Program-made: the position numbers and the translations under genes
Shown here: positions 23,695-32,328 of the stretch, in pieces
Numbering within the stretch: position 1 is the stretch's first letter
Layout: each line of letters opens with the position of its first letter
The notes under the pieces: generated by a model
The model's database searches: none
What the model was told of the DNA's origin: nothing
Seen by the model: only the letters and a program-made list of their open reading frames with translations
DNA from: Pseudomonadales bacterium
GTDB lineage: Bacteria > Pseudomonadota > Gammaproteobacteria > Pseudomonadales > Pseudohongiellaceae
Length of the DNA: 64,000 bases
Reading direction: 5' to 3'
NCBI GenBank assembly: GCA_022819645.1
Contig: JAJEGU010000035.1
Coordinates: 1-64,000, forward strand

Positions 23695-25884
23695 ATGATT
23701 TACGCGACAAGACTGAAATCGCTTCTTGCCATCCTGTCGCTGGCCGCGGCTGCAACAGCCGCGATGCCCGCGGCGGCGCAGTCGACTGACCAGGGCGTGA
23801 TTCAGGGCGTCGTCCAGAGCCCCGCCGGCGCGGAAGCCGGAGTCTGGGTCATAGCGGAGACCGACGACACGCCGACCCACTTCGTGAAGATCGTCGTGAC
23901 GGACGACGACGGACGGTTTGTCCTGCCGGAACTGCCAGACGCGCTGTTCAGCGTGTGGGTGCGGGGTTACGGACTGGTGGATTCCGATCCGGTGTTCCTG
24001 CGGCCGGGAGCGTCCGGCGTCAGCCTGAAAACCTTCCAGGCGGGAGACCCGCTGCTGGCGGCCCAGGTGTATCCGGGCAACTACTGGTATTCCCTGCTTG
24101 AAGTTCCCGGACACGAGGAGTTTCCCGGCACCGGCCCGGACGGCAACGGCATTTCCTCGTTCATGGGCAGCCAGGATCACTGGATCGACACGACCAAGCA
24201 AAGGTGTCAGCTTTGCCACCAGCTCGGCAACAAGGCGACCCGCACCCTGGATCACCTGAGTCATCTCGATTTCGAATCCAGCGTCGAGGCATGGCGCTAT
24301 CGCACGGCTATGGGCATCCGGGGGCCGCTCATGGCGGCCATATCCGGTTTCTTCGGGCCCCGCGGCATGGAAACGTACGCCGACTGGACCGACCGCATAG
24401 CGGCGGGAGAAGTTCCGCCGACGCCGCCGCGCCCCGCGGGCATCGAACGCAATATCGTCATTACCCAGTGGGACTGGGGCAACGAGTCCGCGTTTATCCA
24501 CGACGAGATCACCACCGACAAGCGCGACCCCACGGTGAACGCCGGCGGTCTGGTCTATGGCGTCGACGCCTCGTTCGGCGCCCTGCTCGAACTCGACGTG
24601 GAAACCCACGAGTGGCGGGAGCTGGAAATTCCGGTGCGCGACAACCCCGACAATCCCGCCGTGACCCGTTTCCTGCAGGAGTTCCCGGTGCCGTCCGCCT
24701 ATTACGGCGACGAGGCGCTGTGGCAGCGCCCCGCCGACCCCCACAATCCGATGTTCGACGAACTCGGCCGGGTATGGATGACCACCAAGGTGAGAGGCGA
24801 TATCCTGCCGGAATGGTGCCGGCCGGGGTCGGACAATCCCTTCGTGGAGTATTACCCCACCCGGGCGAGCACGCGTCAGGCTTCGTATTACGATCCGGCC
24901 ACGGAAGATTTCGGGCTTATAGATACCTGCTTTACCACCCACCATCTGCAATTCGACTGGACCGAGGACCGCATCCTCTATTTCAGCACCCTGGCCGACG
25001 TCATCGGCTGGGTGAACACCCGGGAATTCGACATGACCGGCGACGAGCAGGCGTCCCAGGGCTGGTGTCCCATGGTGGTGGACACCAACGGAGACGGCCG
25101 CATCACGAAACCCTGGAACCCGCCGGTCGGGCCCTTGTTCGATCCCACTGCCGGCGGCGATTTCGATCCCGCTCTCGACACCAGGATGGAGCCGGGACTG
25201 AACTACGGCATCATCGTGAATCCGGTGGACAATGTGGTCTGGGGCGCCGGCGAGGAGTTTCCCGGGCGCATCTATCGCATGGACATCGGCGACAATCCGC
25301 CGGAAACCTGCATTACGGAAGTCTACGAAGTGCCCGTAATCGACGGCGAATTGCAGGGATTCGGCCCCCGGGGCATCGACGCCGACAGGAACGGTATCAT
25401 CTGGACCGCGCTTTCCGGCAGCAGCCACCTTGCCAGTTTCGACCGCGGCAAATGCGAAGTGTTGAACGGACCCAGCGTGGTCACTTCCCAGCATTGCCCC
25501 GAAGGCTGGACCCTGTACGAGGCGCCCGGCCCCAACATGAAGGGCACCGACGTGAAAGCCGACTTCCACTATTACAACTGGGTGGACAACTTCAACACGC
25601 TTGGCCTGGGCGAAAACATTCCTATCGCGACGGGTTCCGGTTCCGATTCCCTGAAGGTGCTGGACCCGGACACCGGAGAATGGATCGTCATGCGCGTGCC
25701 CTACCCATTGGGATTCTATTCCCGCGGCCTCGACGGCCGCATCGACGATCCGGACGCCGGCTGGAAAGGCCGCGCCGTATGGGCCAACTACGGCACCAAT
25801 TTCAACTGGCATACCGAAGGCGGCAAGGGAACCCAGAGCAAGATGGTCAAGTTTCAGATCAGACCCGACCCGCTCGCGCGGTAA
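23695..25884 (+). CDS. exported carboxypeptidase-regulatory-like/beta-propeller protein with one haem motif
   Basis: 729 residues. A Sec signal peptide (cleaved near AAAQS) is followed by a carboxypeptidase regulatory-like beta-sandwich (IQGVVQSPAGAEAGVWVIAE). A single c-type haem motif, CQLCH, is at residues 171-175. A long propeller-like part shows virginiamycin-B-lyase-like repeats (DELGRVWMTTKVRG, GPRGIDADRNGIIWTALSG). Such proteins occur next to PQQ dehydrogenases and may carry electrons or bind substrate in the periplasm; the function is unknown. A ggggggatc leader serves as ribosome binding site. It is 12 bp upstream of the next exported protein gene, so they form an operon. Confidence 0.8.
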   Translation: MIYATRLKSLLAILSLAAAATAAMPAAAQSTDQGVIQGVVQSPAGAEAGVWVIAETDDTPTHFVKIVVTDDDGRFVLPELPDALFSVWVRGYGLVDSDPVFLRPGASGVSLKTFQAGDPLLAAQVYPGNYWYSLLEVPGHEEFPGTGPDGNGISSFMGSQDHWIDTTKQRCQLCHQLGNKATRTLDHLSHLDFESSVEAWRYRTAMGIRGPLMAAISGFFGPRGMETYADWTDRIAAGEVPPTPPRPAGIERNIVITQWDWGNESAFIHDEITTDKRDPTVNAGGLVYGVDASFGALLELDVETHEWRELEIPVRDNPDNPAVTRFLQEFPVPSAYYGDEALWQRPADPHNPMFDELGRVWMTTKVRGDILPEWCRPGSDNPFVEYYPTRASTRQASYYDPATEDFGLIDTCFTTHHLQFDWTEDRILYFSTLADVIGWVNTREFDMTGDEQASQGWCPMVVDTNGDGRITKPWNPPVGPLFDPTAGGDFDPALDTRMEPGLNYGIIVNPVDNVVWGAGEEFPGRIYRMDIGDNPPETCITEVYEVPVIDGELQGFGPRGIDADRNGIIWTALSGSSHLASFDRGKCEVLNGPSVVTSQHCPEGWTLYEAPGPNMKGTDVKADFHYYNWVDNFNTLGLGENIPIATGSGSDSLKVLDPDTGEWIVMRVPYPLGFYSRGLDGRIDDPDAGWKGRAVWANYGTNFNWHTEGGKGTQSKMVKFQIRPDPLAR

Positions 25885-25896
25885 AGGGCGATTCGC

Positions 25897-26937
25897 ATGG
25901 AAAAGTCAGGATCGGGCGCCAGGATTTATTCGACCGGAATCCTGCCGCTTCTCGCCTCGCTGATTTTGCAGGCGAACGCGCATGGCGCCGAGCCCGGCTG
26001 GACCGTCCCCCGCACGGAGTACGGCCACCCCGACTTGCAGGGGCTCTGGACCAATTCGACGCAAACCCCCTTCCTGCGCCCAAGGGAACTGGGAACCCGC
26101 CAGGCCTATACCGAGGAAGAAGCCCTCGCGCTGGAGCGCGAAGCCCGCGAAGCGGAAGCCCGGCGGGCGCTGCCAAGCGACCCCAACCGGGCCGCGCCGC
26201 CCGCGGGAGGATTCATCAGCCAGCAGTCCGACGAAAATTTCGACATTGCGCCGATCGGGCTGGTTCGCATCGACGGCGAGTATCGTACTTCCATCGTAAT
26301 CGACCCGCCCGATGGCCGCCTGCCGCCGCGGCTCGATTTCAAGGACATCTTCGAGCGCTGGAGCGACCGGGGATTCGGCCCTTCCGACGGGCCCGAGATG
26401 AGATCGATCCAGGATCGCTGCCTGGCGCCACTGGTACAGTTGCCTTTGCTTTATACCTTCGGCGCCGTGAACGCCGCGGACGGCGACAACCCTTCGCGCA
26501 ATATCCAGATCGTGCAGAACGAAAACTACGTCGTCATCCTGTGGGAGTACTTCAGCGCCGTGCGCATCGTCCGGCTGGCGGAAAACCACCTGGAAAACTT
26601 CGGCCGCAAATGGCGGGGAGACTCCATCGCCCGTTACGAGGGAGACTCGCTCGTGGTGCATACCCGAAATTTCCGGCCGGAGCAGACCAATCCCTTCCTA
26701 AGGGCCTCCGACCGGCTTGAGATCACGGAAACCTATACGCCGGTATCGCCCAACGAACTGGTTTTCAGATTTACGATCTCCGACCCCGTCGCCTACCCGC
26801 AACCCATCACCGGCGAAATTTCGCTGCAAAGAATGCCGCCCGGCCACAAACTCTACGAATTCGCCTGCCACGAAGGCAACTACTCCTTTGCATCCATACT
26901 AAGAGCCGCCCGCATGGAAGACGCCGGCTTGCTGTGA
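25897..26937 (+). CDS. exported protein of unknown function
   Basis: 346 residues with an N-terminal hydrophobic segment (SILPLLASLILQANA-like) and a probable cleavage after AHG, so periplasmic. The mature part opens with a PDLQGLWTN motif that I associate with a family of uncharacterised exported proteins in marine and soil bacteria, and ends with a conserved-looking CHEGNYSF. No catalytic motif is recognisable. It is transcribed with the haem/propeller protein 12 bp upstream. Confidence 0.7.
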   Translation: MEKSGSGARIYSTGILPLLASLILQANAHGAEPGWTVPRTEYGHPDLQGLWTNSTQTPFLRPRELGTRQAYTEEEALALEREAREAEARRALPSDPNRAAPPAGGFISQQSDENFDIAPIGLVRIDGEYRTSIVIDPPDGRLPPRLDFKDIFERWSDRGFGPSDGPEMRSIQDRCLAPLVQLPLLYTFGAVNAADGDNPSRNIQIVQNENYVVILWEYFSAVRIVRLAENHLENFGRKWRGDSIARYEGDSLVVHTRNFRPEQTNPFLRASDRLEITETYTPVSPNELVFRFTISDPVAYPQPITGEISLQRMPPGHKLYEFACHEGNYSFASILRAARMEDAGLL

Positions 26938-26973
26938 GCCAAGTTCCTTAGCCGGCGTAAATTCCATTTCATC

Positions 26974-27072
26974 ATGTGTCGGAGACTTTACCCTGCGCTT
27001 TTTGATGGCAAGACGGTGAACCTGGCATTGCGGACGCTGGTCAAGGATCCGCTGAACCTAAGTATTCTCTGA
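26974..27072 (+). other. short open frame in a gene gap, possible gene remnant
   Basis: A 32-codon frame reads MCRRLYPALFDGKTVNLA and ends LNLSIL. It has no visible ribosome binding site and no recognised family, so it may be a fragment or chance frame. Its stop lies next to the first of two hairpins. Confidence 0.25.
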
Positions 27073-27130
27073 AAAACTCCATCCGTGGAGTTTTTCATTA
27101 TCGCAAAACAAAAGCGTGGTTTTGTTTTGC
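27071..27130. terminator. tandem hairpins between convergent genes
   Basis: The first stem is gaaaaactcc (27071-27080) with ggagtttttc (27087-27096), followed by T residues, so it can terminate in both directions. The second is gcaaaacaaaa (27103-27113) with ttttgttttgc (27120-27130), a perfect 11 bp stem, 4 bp beyond the stop of the minus-strand ATPase gene. Together they separate the exported-protein operon from the convergent ATPase-nuclease gene. Confidence 0.75.
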
Positions 27131-27134
27131 TCCA

Positions 27135-28706
27135 TCAGGCTTCGGTGGTTTCGAAGGTTGTGATGTTGCGGGATTCTTCGCTGAACTCGATGCCGATCAG
27201 GTGGATTGGTTCGCCGGGGGCGCGGTATTTCTCGGCGTAGTTGCGTTCGATTAATTGCTGCAGGGCGGCACCCTCGCTGGCGCGTTCGGCAAGCTTGAAT
27301 TCGAACAGGTAGACGCGACCGCCGCAGCGCAGCGCCAAGTCGGCGCGACCGGCGGCCGAGGCGTCCTCCACGGTGAGGCTGAAGCCGAGCGCGGCGAGGC
27401 AGGAGTAGAACACGCTGGCGTAGTAGCCCTCGAAGTGGGCGATGTCGTTGCGCCGGTGCCAATCGGCGGGAATGGCGGCGAAAATGGTGCGGAATTCGGC
27501 CTCGACGGCGGCAAGATCGTTGTCCAGCAAGGCGGAAAGGAGTTTGATTTGCGACGCCGCGCCGGCCGCGTCGCCAGCCAGTCGGGTCAGCAGCGCTTCG
27601 TTGAGACTTTGGCGCACTTCGCGGTTGGGATAGCCGAGGCGATAGAAATCGCGTTCCTCGTGGCTGAAGGTTTCCTCGATGGTCAGATACCCCGTCTGGA
27701 ACAGCAGCGCCTCGGGCGCGATTTCTCCCACGTCAAAACTCGACAGCAACTTGTCGTCGGCGACCATTCCGTCGAGCGCGAAGCTCTTGATTCCGCGCCG
27801 CAGCAGCGTGTCCACAAGAAAGGTCGGCGTGCCCGTCTCGAACCACCAGGCGCGGAACTCGCGCCGCCGGAACAACAATAGAATGTCGAAAGGGTTGTAG
27901 ACCCGCTCGTCGCCACGCCAGTTGTAGCCGTTGTACCAGTCGCGTACCCGCTCCCGGTCGAGACCTTCTGTTTCCGGCGCGAACACGGTTTCCAGATCAT
28001 CCTCGGTGTAGCCGCAGACGGTGGCGAAACGCGGGTCGAGCGTGATGTCCTCAAGATTGTTCAGGCCTGAAAACAGGTTCACCTTGGAAAACTTGCTGAC
28101 GCCGGTCAACAGCGTAAAGCGGATGTGCGCATCGCAATCCTTGATCACCGCGTACAGCCCGCTCAGGAAGTCGCGGTTGGCGCGGGCGACCTCCGGCTTG
28201 GCGAGCGCGTCCAGGATCGGCTTGTCGTATTCGTCGACGAGTACGACGACCCGTTCGCCGGCGCTCTGATGCAGTTTCCCGATCAGGTGGCGCAGTCGCT
28301 CTGCGGGAGTGTCGTGACGCGGCGTTACCTTATGCCGACGCTCCATGTCGTCGACCCGGGCCAGCGTCGCGAGTTCGAGCCTTTCCCGGGAACTGAAATC
28401 GCCACTCCCGAAACTTAGCCGCAATACCGGATTCCGCTTTTCCCAATCCCAGCGCCCGTGGATGTGCAACTCTCGAAACAGCGCTTCCGAGCCTTCGAAC
28501 AGTTCCTTGATAGTGTCAAGCAGCAGGCTTTTGCCGAAGCGCCGCGGGCGCGACAGGAAATAGTGCTTGCCGCTTTCGATCAGCAGTTCGATGTGCGGCG
28601 TTTTATCGACGTAATAGTGCCCCTCCTCACGAATCTCGCGAAAGGTCTGGATGCCGATCGGCAACTTGCGTCTTGAATTGTTTCCCGCGCCGCTCATGGT
28701 CCGCAC
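27135..28706 (-). CDS. AAA-ATPase-like protein with C-terminal PD-(D/E)XK nuclease-like domain
   Basis: 523 residues. The N-terminal region matches the predicted AAA-ATPase family (PF09820 type): LPIGIQTFREIREEGHYYVDKT, Walker A-like RPRRFGKSLLL at about 54-64 and VVVLVDEYDKPI as Walker B. The C-terminal ~100 residues fit the PD-(D/E)XK PDDEXK_9 type: GRADLALRCGGRVYLFEFKL with the D and E-x-K residues. These proteins are abundant in host-associated and anaerobic bacteria; roles are unknown, and a mobile or defence role is often suspected. A Met four codons in is an alternative start. Confidence 0.88.
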   Translation of the reverse strand: MRTMSGAGNNSRRKLPIGIQTFREIREEGHYYVDKTPHIELLIESGKHYFLSRPRRFGKSLLLDTIKELFEGSEALFRELHIHGRWDWEKRNPVLRLSFGSGDFSSRERLELATLARVDDMERRHKVTPRHDTPAERLRHLIGKLHQSAGERVVVLVDEYDKPILDALAKPEVARANRDFLSGLYAVIKDCDAHIRFTLLTGVSKFSKVNLFSGLNNLEDITLDPRFATVCGYTEDDLETVFAPETEGLDRERVRDWYNGYNWRGDERVYNPFDILLLFRRREFRAWWFETGTPTFLVDTLLRRGIKSFALDGMVADDKLLSSFDVGEIAPEALLFQTGYLTIEETFSHEERDFYRLGYPNREVRQSLNEALLTRLAGDAAGAASQIKLLSALLDNDLAAVEAEFRTIFAAIPADWHRRNDIAHFEGYYASVFYSCLAALGFSLTVEDASAAGRADLALRCGGRVYLFEFKLAERASEGAALQQLIERNYAEKYRAPGEPIHLIGIEFSEESRNITTFETTEA

Positions 28707-28761
28707 TGTAGCATAGGGATGCCGATATCACGGACAAACCGGAGAATTTTGATCCAAGCCC

Positions 28762-28810
28762 GGCGCGGATGAGAGCGGATTTGCAGCCGTGAATTCCTGC
28801 GGCGCAGGCT
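28762..28810 (-). repeat. dispersed repeat, left-half copy
   Basis: About 49 bp match the left half of the element on the minus strand (ggcgcggatgagagcgg ... ggcgcaggct). It abuts the Gfo/Idh oxidoreductase gene and contributes its TAG stop (28809-28811). The right half is absent. Confidence 0.8.
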
Positions 28811-29873
28811 ACTGGGAAACCAGCGAATCAAACTCCACGGCTTCGCCGGTTTCAATCGATTGCTGGGCCGCGAGCCCGATCAGCACCGACATCAGGCCGT
28901 CCCGCGCGCTCACCGCCGCGGGCCGGTTTTCACGAATCGCTTGAATGAATTCGCGATGTTCCAGAAAGCTTGAGCCATGATGAAATCCGGTATGCCTGAC
29001 CCGCGGGTCCATTGAGACGGGGATCGCATTTCCCGCCCTGCCCTCTCGTTTGCCGAGGTACAGTTCCTCGCCGGGAACCGTGGTTTCCAGTTTGCCGATA
29101 TTGCCGGTCACGGCGATTTGCTGCTCGTGGCGGGAGCCTTCCGCGAACATGCACAGGTCGAGCATGGCCCGGGCGCCACTGTCGAATTCCACAATAACGT
29201 AGGCATTGTCGAGAATGTCGGGAATTTCGCCACCGTAGACTTCGTCCAGGTGGTTCACCGACTGGGCGCCCGAGGCAAGCACGCGGGTTGGATTTCCGGG
29301 CATCACCAGATTCATCAGATCGAAAAAGTGGCAGCATTTCTCCACCAGGGTGCCGCCGGTGTTCCGGCTGAAGCGGTTCCAGTTGCCCACTTTCTTCAGA
29401 AAAGGAAACCGGTGTTCGCGTATCGCGCACATTTTCACTTCACCGACTTCGCCCAGATGCCGGAGCAGGGCGCTGATGGTGGGAATGTAGCGATACTCAA
29501 GACCCACCCAGACGACTCCCTTGTGCGACTTCGCGGCCGAATCGACTTCCAAGGCATCGGCAAGCGTGGTGCACATGGGCTTTTCGAGCAGGACATGCTT
29601 GTCGGTGGCGAAAATGTCCCGCATGACTTCGATATGGGTGTGATTGGGCGAAGCCACCACCAGGGCATCGACATCGCCGGCGCCGAGAAGCTCCCGGTGG
29701 TCTTCATGAACCCGGGGAGAAAAGCGCTGGCCACAAGCCTTGCGGGCCCATTCGCGGGATTGGGTGTCCGGGTCGGCCACCGCGACAACGGCAACATCAT
29801 CCATCGCCACGAGATTGCGAATATGCTCGCAGCCCATCATGCCGGTGCCGATAATGCCGTAACGAATGGTCAA
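28809..29873 (-). CDS. Gfo/Idh/MocA family oxidoreductase
   Basis: 354 residues from a TTG start at 29871-29873, preceded by a strong ggcgggggag ribosome binding site; the frame upstream is spurious. The N-terminal Rossmann fold shows YGIIGTGMMGCEHIRN and the conserved EKP of this family is in LLEKPMCTT. The C-terminal part is the usual beta-sheet domain. Members oxidise or reduce sugars and cyclitols with NAD(P); the substrate here is unknown. The stop codon lies in the dispersed-repeat half copy. Confidence 0.93.
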   Translation of the reverse strand: MTIRYGIIGTGMMGCEHIRNLVAMDDVAVVAVADPDTQSREWARKACGQRFSPRVHEDHRELLGAGDVDALVVASPNHTHIEVMRDIFATDKHVLLEKPMCTTLADALEVDSAAKSHKGVVWVGLEYRYIPTISALLRHLGEVGEVKMCAIREHRFPFLKKVGNWNRFSRNTGGTLVEKCCHFFDLMNLVMPGNPTRVLASGAQSVNHLDEVYGGEIPDILDNAYVIVEFDSGARAMLDLCMFAEGSRHEQQIAVTGNIGKLETTVPGEELYLGKREGRAGNAIPVSMDPRVRHTGFHHGSSFLEHREFIQAIRENRPAAVSARDGLMSVLIGLAAQQSIETGEAVEFDSLVSQ

Positions 29874-30096
29874 GGCTGCTCCCCCGCCAGAGTGAATTCC
29901 GACATGGGCCGGGACCAATGCATTAGAGCAGAACTCAGGCTCGGTGTGTGGAGGGAAATACGAAACTGGAATCTCGCCGTTACCGGCAGGTGGTGTGCAG
30001 CGGTCCTGAATTTGCGGTTGCGCGAGCTTCTGTGACACACTGGGCGGGGAGTCAGATTTGCCTGAACAATAAAAGCCGCCTTCGCCGGAGCCTTCC

Positions 30097-30338
30097 ATGA
30101 ACCATCGCCAACAAACGACCCGGCACCATCAGTTTCTCAAGTACCTGGCAGCCAGCCCCCTGCTGACCAGCTATTCCGCTTTTGCCCAGCAAGCGGAACT
30201 CGGCTCGGCCAGGGCGGCGTGGAACGGGTCCTCGATCTGCTGAACCGGGAGCTGGCCATCGCCATGCGCGGCAGCGGCACCACCAGCATCGCGGCCATCG
30301 GGCCGGATTATGTGCATGATCAGGGTTACCGGGTTTGA
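30097..30338 (+). pseudogene. deletion remnant of an FMN-dependent 2-hydroxyacid dehydrogenase
   Basis: The first part reads QFLKYLAASPLLTSYSAFAQ, matching the leader of the intact gene at 37597 (QFLKYLAASPLLTNFSAFAQ). It then jumps to AELGSARAA (intact residues near 127-135) and, after a frame change, to GVERVLDLLNREL..AIAMRGSGTTS..AIGPDYVHD, the intact C-terminus. Two internal deletions therefore removed most of the FMN barrel, and a stop falls at the second join. The remnant ends 26 bp before the PQQ dehydrogenase ATG, so that gene may now use the old promoter. Confidence 0.88.
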
Positions 30339-30363
30339 ATTCCGCATCAGGCGGGTCTCCAGA

Positions 30364-32328
30364 ATGCCAAGATTGGTTTCCGGACTGATTCTTCCCGCGA
30401 TACTTGTTCTCTCCTCCGCCGCGAATGCGCAGACCGGTATGTTCGAGGGCGATTGGCGCTACTACGGCGGCGATAGCGGCAGCACCAAGTATTCTTCCCT
30501 GGACCAGATCGACGCGGACAATTTCGGCGAACTCGAAATCAAGTGGCGCTGGCAATCGATAGACGGCCGTTTCAATCTCGACCAGTTGAAGACCGAGTAC
30601 CCGAATCTGCTGATCGCCAACGACGTACCGGAGGTCAGCATCAACGGGCTGAAAGCCGCCCCGCTGGCGGTGGACGGCGTGCTCTATATCTCCACCCCCT
30701 TGTATCAGGCCGCCGCCGTCGATGCGCTGACCGGTGAAACCTTGTGGACTTTCGATCCCCGCAGCTACGCCTCGGGCATTCCGATCATGATGCTCGGCTT
30801 CAGCAATCGTGGATTGGCGTATTGGTCCGACGGCGAAAGAGCCCGGGTCGTGTGGGGAACCGGCGACGGCTATCTGATCGAAGTCGATGCCGAAACCGGC
30901 GAACCGATTCCGGGATTCGGCGAAGACGGCAGGGTGGACCTGATCGCCGGCATCCCCCGGGCGCGGCGTCAGGCGCCGATAAACTACTCGGTGACGTCGG
31001 CGCCGATCATCGTGGGCGATGTCATCGTGGTGGGGTCGGCGATCTCGGACCAGCCCGACTACAAGGAAATGCCGCCGGGTCATGTGCGCGGCTTCGATGT
31101 CAACACCGGCGAATTGCTATGGACTTTCCATACCGTTCCCCAGCCCGGGGAACTCGGCAACGAAACCTGGGAAGACGGTTCCTGGGAATACAGCGGCCAT
31201 GCCAATGTGTGGACGCTGATGAGCGCCGATGCCGAGGCGGGCATCGTCTATCTGCCGATCGGTTCTCCCACCAACGACAACTACGGCGGACATCGGCTCG
31301 GGGACAATCTCTTCGGCAACAGCCTGGTGGCGCTGGATGCGAGCACCGGCGAGCGGCTGTGGCACTTTCAGTTCGTGCACCATGACCTCTGGGATTACGA
31401 CCTGCCGGCGGCGCCGAATCTGATCGATATCACGGTAGACGGCGAACCGGTCAAGGCGGTCGCCCAGGTAACCAAGCACGGATTCGTGTTCACCTTCGAT
31501 CGCATCACGGGCGAACCGGTGTGGCCCATCGAGGAACGGCCGGTTCCCGCATCCGACGTGCCGGGGGAACGCGCATCGCCCACCCAGCCCTTTCCGAGCA
31601 AACCGCCGCCGTTCGAACGCCAGAACCTGAGCGTGGACGACCTCATCGATTTCACGCCGGAGCTGCGCGAAGCCGCTGTCGCAATGCTCGAACAACATCG
31701 CTACGGGCCGATTTTCACGCCGCCTTCGCTCCCCACCGAAACCAGTTTCGGCACGATTCACGTGCCCGGATACATCGGCGGCGCCAACTGGATGGGCGCA
31801 GCGGTCGACCCGGAAACGGGCATCCTTTACATCCCCTCGGTCGCCACGCCGAGCCGCTCCGGACTGGCGGTGCCGGACGCGGAAGACGCTACCTTGAACT
31901 ACGTGCGCAACGTCACCACCAATCTGCGCCCGCGGGGCCTGCCCCTGATCAAGCCTCCCTATGGGCAGATTACGGCGATCGACATGAACGCCGGCGAAAT
32001 CCTGTGGCAGGTACCGAACGGACCGGGAGCCCCCGGCGTGCTGAACCACCCGCTTCTCGCGGGCCTGGACCTGCCTCCGCTCGGCAACGGCTGGGATCAG
32101 GTGCTGGTGACGAAGACCCTGCTGATCTCGGCGCAGAGAACGCCCGATACGGAAGGCAGTTACCCGCTGGTGGCGCGCGACAAGCAAACCGGCGCGACGA
32201 TCGCCCAGGTGGCGCTGCCGGCGCAGCCGATCGGCCCGCCGGTGACTTTTCGCGTCGACGGCCGGCAGCATGTGGCGGTTACCATGCTCGGATCGCCGCC
32301 GGAAATGGTTGTGTTGGGTTTGCCATGA
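30364..32328 (+). CDS. PQQ-dependent dehydrogenase, exported
   Basis: 654 residues, with a signal peptide from MPRLVSGLILPAILVLSSA. The rest is an eight-bladed quinoprotein propeller with tryptophan-docking repeats such as LTGETLWTFDP, TGELLWTFHT, TGERLWHFQFVHHDLWDYD and TGEPVWPIEERPVPASDVPGE. The pattern matches glucose/quinate-type (membrane glucose dehydrogenase-like) quinoproteins that lack the membrane domain. It would oxidise an alcohol or sugar in the periplasm. The start after agaatg is chosen because the signal peptide follows. Its stop overlaps the start of the paralogue (ATGA). Confidence 0.92.
   Translation: MPRLVSGLILPAILVLSSAANAQTGMFEGDWRYYGGDSGSTKYSSLDQIDADNFGELEIKWRWQSIDGRFNLDQLKTEYPNLLIANDVPEVSINGLKAAPLAVDGVLYISTPLYQAAAVDALTGETLWTFDPRSYASGIPIMMLGFSNRGLAYWSDGERARVVWGTGDGYLIEVDAETGEPIPGFGEDGRVDLIAGIPRARRQAPINYSVTSAPIIVGDVIVVGSAISDQPDYKEMPPGHVRGFDVNTGELLWTFHTVPQPGELGNETWEDGSWEYSGHANVWTLMSADAEAGIVYLPIGSPTNDNYGGHRLGDNLFGNSLVALDASTGERLWHFQFVHHDLWDYDLPAAPNLIDITVDGEPVKAVAQVTKHGFVFTFDRITGEPVWPIEERPVPASDVPGERASPTQPFPSKPPPFERQNLSVDDLIDFTPELREAAVAMLEQHRYGPIFTPPSLPTETSFGTIHVPGYIGGANWMGAAVDPETGILYIPSVATPSRSGLAVPDAEDATLNYVRNVTTNLRPRGLPLIKPPYGQITAIDMNAGEILWQVPNGPGAPGVLNHPLLAGLDLPPLGNGWDQVLVTKTLLISAQRTPDTEGSYPLVARDKQTGATIAQVALPAQPIGPPVTFRVDGRQHVAVTMLGSPPEMVVLGLP

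Noticed and set aside
23677-25812. Long minus-strand open frame of 711 codons
   Set aside because: Antisense shadow of the haem-propeller gene; no start signal, no recognisable domain.
31521-32324. Plus-strand frame inside the first PQQ gene that joins the second
   Set aside because: An Arg/Gly-rich out-of-frame reading; the second PQQ gene has its own ATG and signal peptide at 32325.
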